Positions 12,880 to 25,099 are shown, numbered from the stretch's first letter. The stretch is 64,000 nt of DNA from Cephalopachus bancanus (GCA_027257055.1 JAPVLO010000572.1:1-64000); one strand, 5' to 3'. Program-made: numbers and translations. The notes: generated by a model not told the origin, from the sequence alone.

Positions 12880-13195
12880 ATTTGTTTATTTATTTATTTA
12901 CTTATTTATTTGAGTTGGGGTCTCTGTTGCCCAGGATGGAGTATAGCAGCACAATTATGGCCTTAGCCTTGAACACTTGTACTCCCGTGATCTTTCCATC
13001 TCAGCCTCCCGACTTGCTGGGACTATAGATGCATGCCATCCCACGTTCAGCTGATTTTTATTTTCTAATTCTTTGTAGAAATGAGGTCTTGCTATATTGC
13101 CCAGACTGGTCGTAAACTCCTGAGCTCAAGCAGTCCTCTTACCATGGCCTCTCAAAAACTGGGATTGCAGGCATAAGACACCATGCTAGGCCTAT
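12880..13195 (-). mobile_element. Alu SINE, old copy
   Basis: An antisense Alu that starts after an ATTT-rich tract (12,885-12,912), with 'TCTCTGTTGCCCAGGATGGA', both arms, and the end 'CACCATGCTAGGCC'. More diverged than the other Alus in the window. Confidence 0.75.
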
Positions 13196-15130
13196 AAAAA
13201 GTAAAATTTTAATATAAAATTATTGATGAATCAAAATTACCTCATATATCCATGACTAATATATATTTTTGCTGAAACAAAAGTTTAGGAAAGAGAAGCC
13301 TATTTAAGATAGAAAACACTTAAAGAATAACTTCTTTATTACAGGCAAACACCAGAGAAAATATTGTAAACTCCCACCACAAAAGACCTAGAATCCATAC
13401 TCATGAGTCTCTCACAAGGTGCCTCAGTGTTCTTGCTGGGGTGATGACAGAGAAGACTGGATAAGAACCTAGGATATCTGCAAACTGGTAATGAGCTTTT
13501 ATTGTGATTCACTATTTAAGCCATCTGTGGATACTGGGATTTCCAGCTTCACCTAGAAGAGGTGAGGTGTCCCACCCCTCCACTATGGAGGTGTCAGAAT
13601 AGTGGAAAGTCAGGACTTTCACCATCTTCTAGAAGTAACAGTCCTCGTTAGTGTCCTCAGTGGTGTCAGTGGAGGATATGGGTACTATAAAAAAGGCATC
13701 TCTCCAAGGTGGCTAAAATAGAGTAAGCAAACTATTTTTGGAGAACTGGAAATCCCATCCAGCTCAGCAGTAAAGAAGATGCTCTTCTCATCCCAGATGT
13801 TGACAGAGGCTGAGTAAGGAAACTGGACTTCTAGCCCAACCTGGTAGTAAAATATTAATACTCTCACCTTCTCCTGCTGGAGGGAGTAAGAAGCCAGATA
13901 AAACAGAAGGTTTTAAAACAGAGATTCAGAGTGTCACAACACAATACCTCAAATATCCAGTTTCCAACAGAAAATCACTCATCACACCAAGAATCAGAAA
14001 AAATGTACATTTTTTTTCATATTTTCTGTTTCTTTGTAGAGATTTTTCATTTCTCTGTTGAGTGAATACAAACCAGGATAAATTCAAAGAATTCCACGCC
14101 AAGACACATTGTAGTCAAACTTCTGAAAACTAAAGACAGAAACGTTCTGAGATCAGCAGGAGAAAAAAAAAAACATTTTATCTACAGAAGGAAAAATTGA
14201 ATTACACTAGATTTCTCATCAGAAACTGTGTAAGACAGAAAGAAATGTTTCTAGCAATAATGAATATGTGTTTTTAGAATTCCATTAAAGCATGAACACT
14301 TAACAGAAAAACCTGATTTCTCAGATTAGCCAACAGCTCCAGCTTTCTATCACTTAATTGTTTGAATATCAGATACAAATGATCTAACTCTGACAATCAT
14401 CTTTTTTCAAGCTTTTAATATTAGAAAAATTACCAACTCAAAAGTAAGACACAATTGGGGATGCATAACGCAGTTTACTTTTCTCAAAGAACATATATCA
14501 TGCTTTATTTATTCATAGTATCATATTACATTTGTAGTAGTTTATTTACTTAAACACACATTCACCATAAAAATGGAAATAAAAGTTATGTTTATGATAG
14601 TAATAAGAACAGAGATTCACCCCCAAATGAACTTACATGTTATTTTTAAAGCATCATAAATAAAGGTGATTTTGCAATGTATATTTTCTCTAAACATCAA
14701 ATAGTTTTTCACTCCTCTTCAATGTAAAATTATTTATCCAGAAGACTTTATTAAGCTTTATTTTCATTAATTTACATTATGAAATCAATATATTTTAAAA
14801 TTGAGGTATTATTTACATAAAACAGAACATACAGACCATGAGTGTAGAGTTCACTGAATTTTGACAAATGTATATGTATAAACAATCACATCTAAATTCA
14901 AGCTCTAGAACATTTTTAATCACTTCAGAGAGTTTCTTCATGGTCTTTTCCAATCAAAGCCCCAAGGAAAATTGAGTTGATTTCTATTGCCTTATAAATT
15001 TTCTTGTTCTGTCAGCTCAAAATGAAATTATATTGTATATGTGCGGTGTTTCTCTTTTCTTCCTCTCAATATAATGCTTTTTGTACTTATACATGTTTTG
15101 TCATGATTATTCCTTTTCATTGTATACATA
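13196..15130. other. Intergenic stretch; LINE ORF1-like relics
   Basis: No gene seen. The part at about 13,930-14,330 ('AACTTCTGAAAACTAAAGAC' followed by an A-rich segment and 'TTTCTCATCAGAAACTG') reads like an old L1 or HAL1 ORF1 fragment. The remainder is AT-rich without recognisable features. Confidence 0.4.
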
Positions 15131-15132
15131 TT

Positions 15133-15430
15133 CTTTTTTTTTCTTTTTTTTTTTTTTTTGAGTTGGAGTCTCACTCTGTCACCCAGACTGGAGTGCAGTG
15201 GCCACTCCTGGCCACCGTAGCCTCTCCTGCTGGGCTCCGGCGATTCTTTTGCCTCAGCCTTCCGAGTAGCCAGAATTACAGGCATGGGCTACCATGCCTA
15301 GCTGATTTTTTGATTTATTGTAGAGATGAGGTCTGGCTGCCCAGGCGGGTCTCGAACCCGCGGGCTCAGGCAATCCACTCACCTCAGCCTCCCAAGGCGC
15401 GGGATTACAGGCTGAGCCACCAAGCCCGGC
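15133..15430 (-). mobile_element. Alu SINE, lineage-specific variant
   Basis: Antisense copy: a poly-T start, 'GAGTTGGAGTCTCACTCTGT', the arm-specific 'GCCACTCCTGGCCACCG', and the end 'GAGCCACCAAGCCCGGC'. It ends 28 bp before the CASP3 retrocopy insertion. Confidence 0.9.
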
Positions 15431-15458
15431 TAAAACACTATTTTAAAAAACAATTGTA

Positions 15459-18350
15459 TGCTGGCGGGCCGGATGTAGCTCTGGAGCTTGCCTCTCAGGC
15501 CGCCGGCTGTGGAAGCCGAGCAGCTGCGGAACGGAGTGGGCGGGTGTCAGCAGCGCGGAGCCCGTGGAAGGCGAATGATAATAAGAGTATCCGTGGAGAA
15601 TACGGAAAGCTCAGTGGATTCAAAATCCATTAAAAAATCAGAAACAAAGATCATACATGGAAGTAAGTCAATGGATACTGGAATATCCTTGGACAATACC
15701 TACAAAATGGATTCTTCTGAAATGGGTTTATGCATAATCATTAATAATAAGAACTTTCATAAAATCTCTGGAATGGCGGCTCGCTCTGGTACTGATGTAG
15801 ATGCAGCAAACCTCAGGGAAACATTCATGAACTTGAAATACGAAGTCAGGAATAAAAATGATTTGACACATGAAGAAATTATGGAAGTAATGTACAATGT
15901 TTATAAAGAAGATCACAGCAAAAGGAGTTTTGTTTGCGTGCTTCTGAGCCATGGTGAAGGAGTAATTTTTGGAACAAATGGACCTCTTGACTTGAAAAAA
16001 TACAAGTTTTTTCAGAGGGGATTACTGTAGAAGTCTAACTGGAAAACCCAAACTTTTCATTATTCAGGCCTGCCGAGGTACAGAACTGTACTGTGGCATT
16101 GAGACCGACAGCGGTATTTATGATGATATGGCATGTCAGAAAATTCCAGTGGAGGCCGACTTCTTGTATGCATACTCCACAGCACCTGGTTACTATTCCC
16201 GGCGAAATTCAAAGGATGGGTCCTGGTTTATCCAGTCGCTGTGTGCCATGCTGAAACAGTACACTAACAAGCTGGAGTTCATGCACATTCTTACCCGGGT
16301 TAACCGAATGGTGGCAACAGAATTTGAGTCCTTTTCTTTTGACATTACTTTTCATGCAAAGAAACAGATTCCTTGTATTGTGTCCATGCCCGCAAGAGAG
16401 CTATATTTTTATCACTAAAGAATTGATTGGAGCCGGGCTCGGTGGCTCAGTCTGTAATCCCAGCACTTTGGGAGGCTGAGGTGAGCGGATTGCCTGAGCC
16501 CACGGGTTAGAGACCCGCCTGGGTAACTTGGCGAGACCTCATCTCTACAATAAATCAAAAAATCTGCTGGACGTGGTAGCGCACGCCTGTAATTCTGGCT
16601 ACTTGGAAGGCTGAGGCAGAAGGATCACCGGATCCCCAGCAGGTCGAGGCTGCGGTGGCCGGGAGCGGCCACTGCACTCCAGTCTGGGCGACAGAGTGAG
16701 ACTCCAACTCAAAAAAAAAATTAAAATTAAAATTAAAAAAAAAAGAATTGATTAGTTGTTTGGGGTTTTTTTAGTTTATGCCAAGTGAGAAAACAGTGTA
16801 ACTGGTTCTGTATTTCCCCCCTCATTTACATCTAGCTTAATGACTCAAATGGTACTTTCATAGAGTAGAACCAATACAAAGCTACCTCAAACTCAGTCAG
16901 GTAGTCGAAAGTGAATTTGATTAGGAATAAATAAAAATGAATAATGGTGCAGTCATGAGAAGAAATGTTTGTAAATTTATAGGTTTCATAATTTACAAGT
17001 TTTAGTGATGCTATGCCATGAATTTTCAAGTAATTATGAAAAAGTTAAAATTGCAATAATGAATTTTAATGATATCCTTCCACTTGAGACTGTGCATTCT
17101 AGTTTTTGTCAAACTATAGAAATGATTATGTGGAGGTACATAGGGATCCATGGGTATGAGCAAAGTTTCAAACCTTTAATTTAAAAGGTGTATACAAAGA
17201 TGAGTCAACTCCATTTTTATTTGAGATACCCTTTATTTGAGATTATGGTTTTGTGGTATTTGTCCTGAGCATGTCTTTCTTCTTAAAAAGAAATCATGTT
17301 TCATATTGAAAAAGAAACTGAATGTTTTATTTGAGAAAGAGCGTGAGCTGAGCAAATGAAGTTGACTGTTTTAAACCTAAAACACAACATTTGCAGAGGG
17401 ATGGAGTTATAACTAAGGTGCTGAAATGCAGCTGATCTACCAGCATAAATATCTTCTGACTTGTTCCTGTGCAACTCAGTTGAGCTTTACATACCAGCAA
17501 AATATTTGAAGAGCTATCATGTATAAACCTCAAGCTATTGATTATTAGCAGAATAATATGAAAAAAATTCTGTAGGAGCATATTCAAATACAAATTACAT
17601 AATGAATAGTAGGATGTGAGGAAAGAATAAGAAATTGATGGGCTGAGCTCTCTGTAATTGGGGAGCAGATGATTTGAGCCTGAGCAGAATCATGGCACAG
17701 CCTGTTCCACGGTTGTAGACAGACCATGCCTTCAGAAAAGGCCACCAACTGGTTTCTTCCTGCGTACTGGTGCATGGCGAATGCCCCCAAGGCACGAATC
17801 ATCAAGTAAGAAACTTCCAAAATGGAAATTTTCCAAAGGTGGTGAGTCACAATAAAAATCATAGTGCTCTTTGTAGTAAAATGTTTAATTAAGCATGTTA
17901 AGTTACTTCTGTTGAAGTTTACAATCAAAGGAAAATAGTAACATTTTATACTGTTCACTGTAATAAAAGGACCATGGCACACAGGACTGTAGCCTCATCA
18001 TTCAGTCAGAGCCTCTCTGGTGCATGGGAAGCTGAAGGCCGGAGCTCAGGACTTAGCCAGGGAGGGCAGCTCAAAGTGTCCTCATGCATGGAGGTGTGGG
18101 CAGGTTCTGCACCATCGTGTCTCACAGACTTTCAGTTTGACATTTCACATGAGCTTTCTTTTTGCTCAAAGAAAGGAAGTCACATTTATAAATGACAGCC
18201 ATTTGTTCTGACTAGATCTGTAACTTTTTCTAAGTAAATATAGCATGTGATAGTATCTTAGGATGTACTTCTGTGTGACAATTTTGTAAAAATTTGTTGT
18301 TTTGTGATTTTATTTCAAAATATACATTCAAACTTAAAATTAAAAAAAAC
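15459..18350 (+). pseudogene. CASP3: CASP3 processed pseudogene
   Basis: An intronless copy of caspase-3 mRNA bounded by a perfect 10-bp direct repeat AACAATTGTA (15,449-15,458 and 18,351-18,360) with an A-rich 3' end. The coding part runs 15,593-16,418. The start ATG is GTG. The pro-domain and large subunit read in one frame ([46 protein letters not shown]). One codon is lost after SHGE, and a frameshift near 16,000 gives a stop at 16,028-16,030. The active-site Cys motif IIQACRGTE (about 16,065) and the small subunit (16,128-16,418, ending in LYFYH) survive in another frame. The 3' UTR is present to 18,350 and is split by an Alu. No functional caspase can be made. Identity is secure from protein similarity. 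Confidence 0.93.
16431..16741 (+). mobile_element. Alu SINE inside the CASP3 pseudogene 3' UTR
   Basis: A full-length sense Alu starting 'GCCGGGCTCGGTGGCTCAG' and ending in an A-rich tail, flanked by the direct repeat AAAGAATTGATT at 16,417-16,428 and 16,742-16,753. The upstream repeat overlaps the caspase-3 stop codon. It is therefore younger than the retrocopy. Confidence 0.93.
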
Positions 18351-18360
18351 AACAATTGTA

Positions 18361-19095
18361 AACAAACAATAACAAATCTTGGTGAGGATGTAAAGGAAAA
18401 GGAACACATGTACTCTGCTGGTGGGAATGTAAACTAGTTCAGCACTATGGAAATTTCTCAAAAGCCTAAAAAATAGAATTACCATTTGATTCAGCATTCA
18501 CACTACCAGGTATCTACACACACACACAAAATAAATTAATATATGCCTGCACTTGCAGGTTTATTGCAGCACTATAACAAAAGCAAAGATATGAAATCAA
18601 CCTGCATATCCATCAATGGATGAATGCATGAAGAAAATGTGAGATATATACATATATCCACACACAATGGATAGTATTCAGCCATAAAAAATAAGAAAAT
18701 TATGACATTTGTAGAAACATGGATGGAACTGCAAGTCTTTATCTTAAGTGAAATAACTAGGCATAGAAAAAGAAATATCATATATTCTCACTTACATGGA
18801 AGCTAAAAAATTTGAACACATGGAGCTAGGGAATGCAACGGTAGACAACAAGAGACTGGGAAGAGTGAGGGAGGAAAAAGAGAGGATGAAACAAACTAAG
18901 TTGATGGGTACGAACATATAGTAAGAGAGAAGAAGTGGATTCGATATTTAATAGCAGAGTAGGGTGACTACTTAACAGAAATGTATTGTACTCAGGTGAT
19001 GGACAGGCTAAATATTCTAATTTTGTCACTACACATTATATACTAGTAACACAATTTCTCACGTACCCCATACATTTGTATAAATAAAAAAGGGA
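18361..19095 (+). mobile_element. Old L1 3' end fragment
   Basis: Sense-oriented remains of ORF2 C-terminus and 3' UTR: 'CTGCTGGTGGGAATGTAAAC' (about 18,415), 'CAGCCATAAAAAATAAG' (about 18,680), 'GGATGGAACTGCAAGTC' (about 18,720), and an A-rich end near 19,090. Much more diverged than the L1s at 1 and 53.5 kb. Confidence 0.8.
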
Positions 19096-20110
19096 AAGAG
19101 AAAAAAATATTTGAAGAAATAATAGCTAAAAAATCCCAAATTTGGTAGAAAATATTAATTTATTAATTCAAGATGCTCAACCAATCTCAAGTGTGAGAAC
19201 ATACAAAGAACTTTAGTCATATTTCTGATAGTGAAGAGAAAATATTGAAATAGCAAGAGAAAAAATGATACATTATATAGAATGGAAAAATGATACAATT
19301 AATGACGATATTCTCACCAGAAAATTTGTAAGGCAAAGACATGGAAAATGACATATTGGCTGGGCTTGGTGGCTCAGCCTGTAATCCCAGTGCTTTGGGA
19401 GGCCGAGGTGAGTGGATTGCCTGAGCCCACAGGTTCAAGACTCGCCGGGGCAACTTGGCAAGACCTCATCTCTACAATAAATTAAAAAAATCAGCCGGGC
19501 ATGGTAGTGTGTGCCTGTAATTCTGGCTACTCAGAAGGCTGAGGCAGAAGGATCGCTGGAGCCCACCGGGTCGAGGCTGCAGTGGCCGGGAGCATGCCAC
19601 TACACTCAGGTCTGGGCGACAGAGTGAGACTCCAACTGGAAAAAAAAAAAAAAAAGAAAATGACATATTAAAAGATGAAAGAAAAAAATGTCCTGATGAC
19701 CAGTAATGTTATATCCAGCAAAAGTGCACATCAGTAATAAAGGAAAAATGAAAACTTTTTCAAATAAATAAAATTGTAGATAATGTGGTTAGCAAAACTG
19801 TGCTGTAAGAAATATTAAGAGAAGTCCTTCAGACTGAAAAAAATGAAACCTGGTTATACAAGAAGGACTGAAGAGCACTGAAATAGCAATCATTGGTTAA
19901 AAACAAAAGATTATACCTTTACTTTTTTATTTTTTAATAATAGCATATGCATGGGTAAAAATTATGATAATGTGTTGGTAGACTTACATAAATGCAATTA
20001 AACCATTGCAAATTTTCTTAACTGAAAATAATTCAATGTTTAGTTTAAGTAGATTGTGCTAAAATACATGCTGCAATCCCTAGACCAACAACTAAAATAA
20101 TAGGTGCAAG
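19096..20110 (+). mobile_element. Old LINE (L1 or HAL1 ORF1-like) fragment
   Basis: Segments such as 'CAAGATGCTCAACCAATCTC' and 'TTATATCCAGCAAAAGTGC' followed by 'GAAAACTTTTTCAAATAAA' resemble the 3' part of old L1/HAL1 ORF1. A young Alu interrupts it at 19,358-19,655. Family assignment is tentative. Confidence 0.45.
19358..19655 (+). mobile_element. Alu SINE, lineage-specific variant
   Basis: Sense copy with perfect 14-bp target-site duplications GAAAATGACATATT at 19,344-19,357 and 19,656-19,669. Shares 'GAGCCCACAGGTTCAAGA', 'CAACTTGGCAAGACCTCATC' and the 'GACTCCAACTGG' tail with the other young copies. Confidence 0.92.
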
Positions 20111-20179
20111 AAAAATAGTTCTAGAGTCAATAGTTATGCCCGTGTTATACTTGTGTCCACACACATCTTGCTCACCTTA

Positions 20180-20325
20180 TTTATTTATTTACTTATTTAT
20201 TTTTAATAGAGACAAGGTCTCACTATGTTAGTCAGGTTGGTCTCCAACTTCTGGCCTCAAGCAATCCTCCTACCTAGGCCTCCCAAAATGTTAGGATTAC
20301 AGGCGTGAACCATCATGCCTAGCCT
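20180..20325 (-). repeat. Partial Alu, antisense
   Basis: An antisense arm with 'AGAGACAAGGTCTCACTATG', 'CAAGCAATCCTCCTACC' and 'ATTACAGGCGTGAACCATC'. Only one arm plus a T-rich lead remains. Confidence 0.7.
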
Positions 20326-20437
20326 TACTCATCTTTTAGATCTTTCTAACCAATGCAGGGCACCACAAATAGGATGGTAATTAAGGGGGAGGGCTCTTGA
20401 GTCTGCTTGTCGCTGTGTCTCCAACTGACTGTGCTTT

Positions 20438-20557
20438 CCTTCCTTCCTTCTTTCTTTCTTCCTTCCTTCCTTTCTCTTCCTTCCTTCCTTCCTTCTTTCC
20501 TTCTTTCTTTCTTTCTTTCTCTCTCTCTCTCTCTTGTTTATTTATTTATTTATTTAT
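20438..20557 (+). repeat. (CCTT)n / (CT)n / (TTTA)n microsatellite
   Basis: A pure pyrimidine run of CTTC/CCTT units grading into (CT)n at about 20,519-20,533 and then a TTTA run. The homopyrimidine strand could form triplex DNA; that is inference. Confidence 0.9.
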
Positions 20558-20934
20558 TTTAAAGATGTGGGTACAATTCAGAGTTAGTTATGCAAATGTT
20601 GATTATGCAGGTACCCTTGTTGATGAGGTGTGCCCTTCCCTCCTTTAGCAGTTTCTCTCAACTGCCAATCCCTTTCTTATAGTATTATGATAATTGTTTA
20701 AGCTCTACTTATGAGTGAGAACATACGATACTCTCTTCTTTGTTCCTGTGATAGATCACTGAGTATGATCAACTCTAAATTCATCCTAGGTGCTGTGAAG
20801 TTCATATGTTTGTCCTTCCTTTTGGCTACATAATATTCCATTGTGTATAAGTACCACTTTTTAATACAGTCCAGTTTTGATGGACAGCATGGTTGGTTCC
20901 ATGTTTTTGCTATAGTGATCTTTCTTTCTTAACT

Positions 20935-21540
20935 TTTTTTTTAGACGAGCTATCACTCTTTTGACTAGGCTGGAATGTGGTGTTGTGATCATGGCTCACT
21001 GTAGCCTCGAACTCCTGGGCTCAAACAATCCTCCTACTTCAGCCTCCGAAAGTGTTGAGGTTACAGGTGTGTGCCACTACACCTAGCCTTTTATTTTTTT
21101 GAGTTGGAATCTCACTGTGTCACCCAGGCTGGAGGGCAGTGGCATGCTCCTGGCCACTGCCGCCTCAACCTACTGGGCTCCAGCAATCCTTCCGCCTCAG
21201 CCTTCCAAGTAGCTGGAACTACAGGCCTGTGCTACCATGTCCAGCTAATCTAGCCAAACTTTTTTTGAATCAGAGTCTCACTCTGTCACCCAGGCTGGAG
21301 GGCAGTGGCATGCTCCCGGCCACCTCAGCCTGGCTGGGCTCAGCGATCCTTCTGCCTCAGTCGTCCAAGTAGCCTGAACTATAGGTGCATGCTACCACCC
21401 TGGCTAGTTTTTGGTTTATTGTAGAGATAAGGTCTTGCCAAGTTGTCTGGGCGGGTCTCAAACCCACGGGCTCAGGCAATCCACTCGCCTTGGCCCCCTA
21501 AAGTGCTGGCATTACAGGCTGAGCCACTGAGCCCGGCCTA
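20935..21540 (-). mobile_element. Cluster of antisense Alu pieces
   Basis: Three consecutive antisense segments: a monomer-like piece at about 20,937-21,088, an arm at about 21,095-21,248 that stops at 'CCAGCTAATCTAGCC', and a complete dimer at about 21,258-21,540 ending 'GAGCCACTGAGCCCGGCC'. The arrangement suggests one Alu inserted into the A-rich middle or tail of another. Confidence 0.75.
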
Positions 21541-21919
21541 GTCTATTTTGTATGCTTTAATTTTCTTATCTGAAAATCATAAATAATAATATCTTTGAAT
21601 GTGTGTTAAATTCCTATAATGAAGTTAGTGAATATCTGATTGAATGCATTTTCAAACTTGTCTTGATTACTTTATTAAATCAGTTCATGACTAAGGACAT
21701 AGATTGGAGGTGTAGATATTTACACCATTTCTATATTAGAGAAACGTGTACTTTACGAGTGATAGTGAAAGTGTTTAACCTCTGTGGACTTTTGGGACAA
21801 TTTGAGGTTTCAGGACAATCTGAGAGTGGAACGTAGAAGAAAAATCTGGGTGCAGATATTGCAGCATTGTGGGGAAAGGAAAGAGGATGGAAATAGAAAG
21901 TAAAACTTTTAAAAAAAAG

Positions 21920-22235
21920 ATTGATGATGGCCATTCTTAGTGGGGTTAGGTGATATCTCAATTTGGTTTTGATTTGCATTTCTCTGATGATGAGTGAACA
22001 CTTTTTCATGTGCCTGTTGACTGCCCGTATATTCTTTTGAGAAGGGTCTATTCATGTCTTTTGCCCACTTTTTAATGGGGTTGCTTTTTTTTTTCTTTCA
22101 GCTCATTTGAGTTCCTTGTAGATCCTAGATGTTAGGCCTTTGTCAGATATACAGTTGGCAAATATTTTTTTCCATTATGTGGGCTGTCTCCCTGCTCTCT
22201 GGATGGTTTCTTTTGCTTTGCAGAAGCTTGTCAGT
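21920..22235 (-). mobile_element. L1 fragment, antisense
   Basis: Antisense L1 ORF2 C-terminal region: 'GATGGCCATTCTTAGTGGGG', 'TGATTTGCATTTCTCTGATG', 'TTTTGCCCACTTTTTAATGG' and 'TTTGCTTTGCAGAAGC' at the right end, cut off on both sides. Confidence 0.85.
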
Positions 22236-23860
22236 AAGATTTGCCTGGAAAAAGTATAGTAGACAAGTGAGAATACAGAAAAAACTGACCTTGAGAGAGT
22301 CAGGGTATTCTGCAGAATGTCTTTAAAACCAGGCACATATGTAATACAGTCACATCAAGCTCTTGAGGCAACAGTAAGGAAAAGGTGAATTCTGGGGTTA
22401 ATTTTAAGTTATCCATCTTATTGTACTCATTTAAAAGCATACATCCTGAGTTCTGTAATCTTGGACAGGTCGCTTCAAGTCTATCAGGCTCATTTTCCTC
22501 TTCTGTAAAATGTAACTATTAAACTATCTCACAAGGTTATTTTAAGTTTTAGAAGAGATTCGCCATGTGAAAATAATTTAGAACATAATAGTATACTTAT
22601 TGTTTAAGTCACGATCCCACCATCACTTTACTCACATTCTTTGTTCTGTTTTCTCCCAAAGGATATTCCCAACTAATGACAAGAAGAGCAACTAGATATG
22701 CTTCTTAAAACAGCACCCATTGGGACTGTGGAATCCTCAGAGAGAGAGAAGCTATTTGGATGGAAGCAGATATGATTCACCACTTGGGGCTAGGAGTGTG
22801 AAAGGAGGTTTCTTGGTATCACTGGGGGACATAATTCTGCTCAGAAAAGGAGATTCTGAGATACACTGTAGGTGTTTCTCCTGCAGGCTAGCCAGCTGGG
22901 AGGCAGTCTAGTGCATGGGTATGGAAAAATAGGACTTATTCTCACTGCAAGCTTCTTTGGGTTGAGGGAAGAATTCTCCCATGCTGTATTTCTCTTATGC
23001 TTTGGTTCAGAGCAGAGTTTTGGGAAGCAGCAGTGCCTGCTGGTTGAGCTTCGAGCTGAGGGATACCTGCTGCAAAACCTGCCCTGAGCCCTGATGATGA
23101 TGATTCCTTTGGTGTTCAGCATAGACTCATGTGTAAAAGGAGCCTGCCCTACTCAGCCCAAGGAATTTGGAAAGCGTAAAATGACTTGGAAGAGAGTCAT
23201 CATTATATGGTGGAAATCAAGTTAGACTAGGACTTACCACATTTGTTCTCTAGTACTGGTTCTGTGTGACTTCAAAAAAGTCATTTCACCTCTCCTGGCC
23301 TTTGTTACCTGATCTATAAAATAATATCTGTCAAGCCCCTCTACCTTAACCAAAATTCTAATAGGCAAGATGTATGTGTCCATATGTGTAGTCTTATGTG
23401 GCAGTGTATATACAAAGTCAGTATGAACATATACGTAGTGTATGTATCTACAAACTTGTGTGCTATTCGAATACATATGCGTTTGCAGTGTATGTGCATG
23501 CCTGATATATCTGTGCATACGATTATTGATAGCAAATGTGCAATGGATGGTTTTGAATGTATAACATGTGCATAATTATGTGCTTATATACATATAGTAC
23601 ATATATGTTTGTGTGAAAGTGTGTGCATGTGAATGTGTGTGAGCATTGTGTAAGTGTATATGCACATGCATGCATGTGAAAATGTAGCCACGCATTTGTG
23701 TCTACTGTGATGAATATGCTTCAGAAGTTTAACTGCAGTCTAAATCAGACTTTCTTTTTCAAGTTACAACAGGCACAAGACAAATCCTTCTCGTCCAGAC
23801 TTCTAAAGAAGCTAAGCATTTTCTGGCAAGGTGGAAGAAATCAGCAAATCTAACAGAGAT
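22236..23860. other. Intergenic stretch upstream of OR10Z1
   Basis: No gene recognised. MIR-like segments lie near 22,430-22,560 and 23,250-23,330. A TG/CA/TA-rich alternating tract occupies about 23,365-23,700. The small ORFs have no recognisable domains. An OR promoter or 5' non-coding exon may lie here but cannot be shown from sequence alone. Confidence 0.4.
23365..23700 (+). repeat. Alternating TG/TA-rich low-complexity tract
   Basis: About 330 bp dense in GTATGT, TGTGCATG, ATATGT and GTGTGTGAG words, i.e. alternating purine-pyrimidine sequence, directly upstream of OR10Z1. A degenerated (TG)n microsatellite is the simplest reading. Confidence 0.6.
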
Positions 23861-23870
23861 GTCACTCAGA

Positions 23871-24811
23871 ATGGGGCAGGTCAATGTGACCTCCAGGAGA
23901 GGTTTTGTCTTCCTGGGCATCACCAGTTTTGGAGAACTGTAACTCCTGCTCTTTGCTTTGTTCCTCTGTCTGTATCTTGTCACCCTGACCAGCAATGTCT
24001 TTATTATTGTGATCATCAGGCTGGATAGCCATCTGCACACCCCCATGTACCTCTTCCTTTCCTTTCTATCTTTCTCAGAAACCTGCTACACTTTGGGCAT
24101 CATCCCCAGGATGCTCTCTGGCCTGGCTCTGGGGGTTCAGACTATCTCTTACATGGGCTTTGCTGCCCAGATGTTCTTTTCTGGTTCATGGGCCTGTGCC
24201 AACTGTTTCCTTCTGTCTGTAATGGGCTTTGACAGGTATGTGGCCATCTGTACCCCACTGCACTATGCAAGTCACCTGAATCCTACCCTCTGTTCCCAGC
24301 TGGTTGGTATCTCCTTCTTGAGTGGATACCTCTTTGGGCTGGGAATGACGCTAGTTATTTTCTGCCTCTCTTTCTGCAGCTCCCATGAAATTCAACACTT
24401 TTTTGTGACACCCCACCAGTGCTGAGCCTAGCCTGTGGGGATACAGGCCTCAGTGAGCTGGGAATTCTCATCCTCAGTCTGCTGGTCCTCCTGGTCTCCT
24501 TTTTCATCATTACCATCTCCTATGCCTACATCCTGGCAGCAATCCTGAGGCTCTCCTCTGCTGAGGGGCAGAAGAAGGCCTTCTCCACCTGTGCCTCACA
24601 CCTCACCATGGTCATTATTCACTATGGCTGTGCCTCCTTCATGTACTTAAGACCCAAAGCCAGCTACTCCCTTGAGTGGGATCAGCTTATTGCTGTCACC
24701 TATACTGTGATGACACCTCTCCTTAACCCTATTATTTATAGTCTAAGGAATCAGGCTGTGCAGACAGCTCTGAGAAATGCTTTTTGTGGGAGCTTGCTGG
24801 GTAAAGGATGA
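23871..24811 (+). pseudogene. OR10Z1: Olfactory receptor OR10Z1 pseudogene
   Basis: A single-exon odorant GPCR of family 10. ATG at 23,871 starts MGQVNVTSRRGFVFLG with an N-glycosylation site. Codon 24 is TAA (23,940-23,942) where human OR10Z1 has Gln, as I recall it. The frame then continues through TM1-TM4 (LHTPMYLFLSFLSFSETCYT, MGFDRYVAIC intact). One T is missing near 24,400, deleting the Cys codon after HEIQHFF in extracellular loop 2 and causing a frameshift with a stop at 24,423. The second frame (24,419-24,811) keeps SYAYILAAIL, KAFSTCASHLTMV and PLLNPIIYSLRN to the natural stop. Two lesions in an otherwise well-kept gene suggest recent loss. The neighbouring SPTA1 matches human gene order. 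Confidence 0.9.
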
Positions 24812-25099
24812 AGGCTAGCTCAAAGGAACACTCTCTTCTGCACAGGCTGTGCATAGATCAGGAACCCAGGCTAACTGGCCAGATATTCAGGGCCTCAGGA
24901 CAAAGCTACTTCAGCCCCAGTCTCCTGAAAAGGCCCCACTTTGCCTCCTGCCTTTCCCCAGGCTGTTTGGAAATGCAAAGGCAAGGCTTCCTTCTCTGCT
25001 CACTGTACACAATTCAACAATGAGCTCAAAATATGGATTTTCACTTTTAGCCTCAGATGCCACTTTTAGTTACTGAAAACCATGAAGAATGAAGTTTCT
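24812..25099 (+). other. OR10Z1 3' flank
   Basis: Non-coding sequence between the receptor stop and an Alu. I see no further gene and no strong polyadenylation signal. Confidence 0.35.

Noticed and set aside
15004..15633. A 209-codon plus-strand ORF
   Set aside because: It runs through an antisense Alu into the CASP3 5' UTR; the amino acids are Alu translation.
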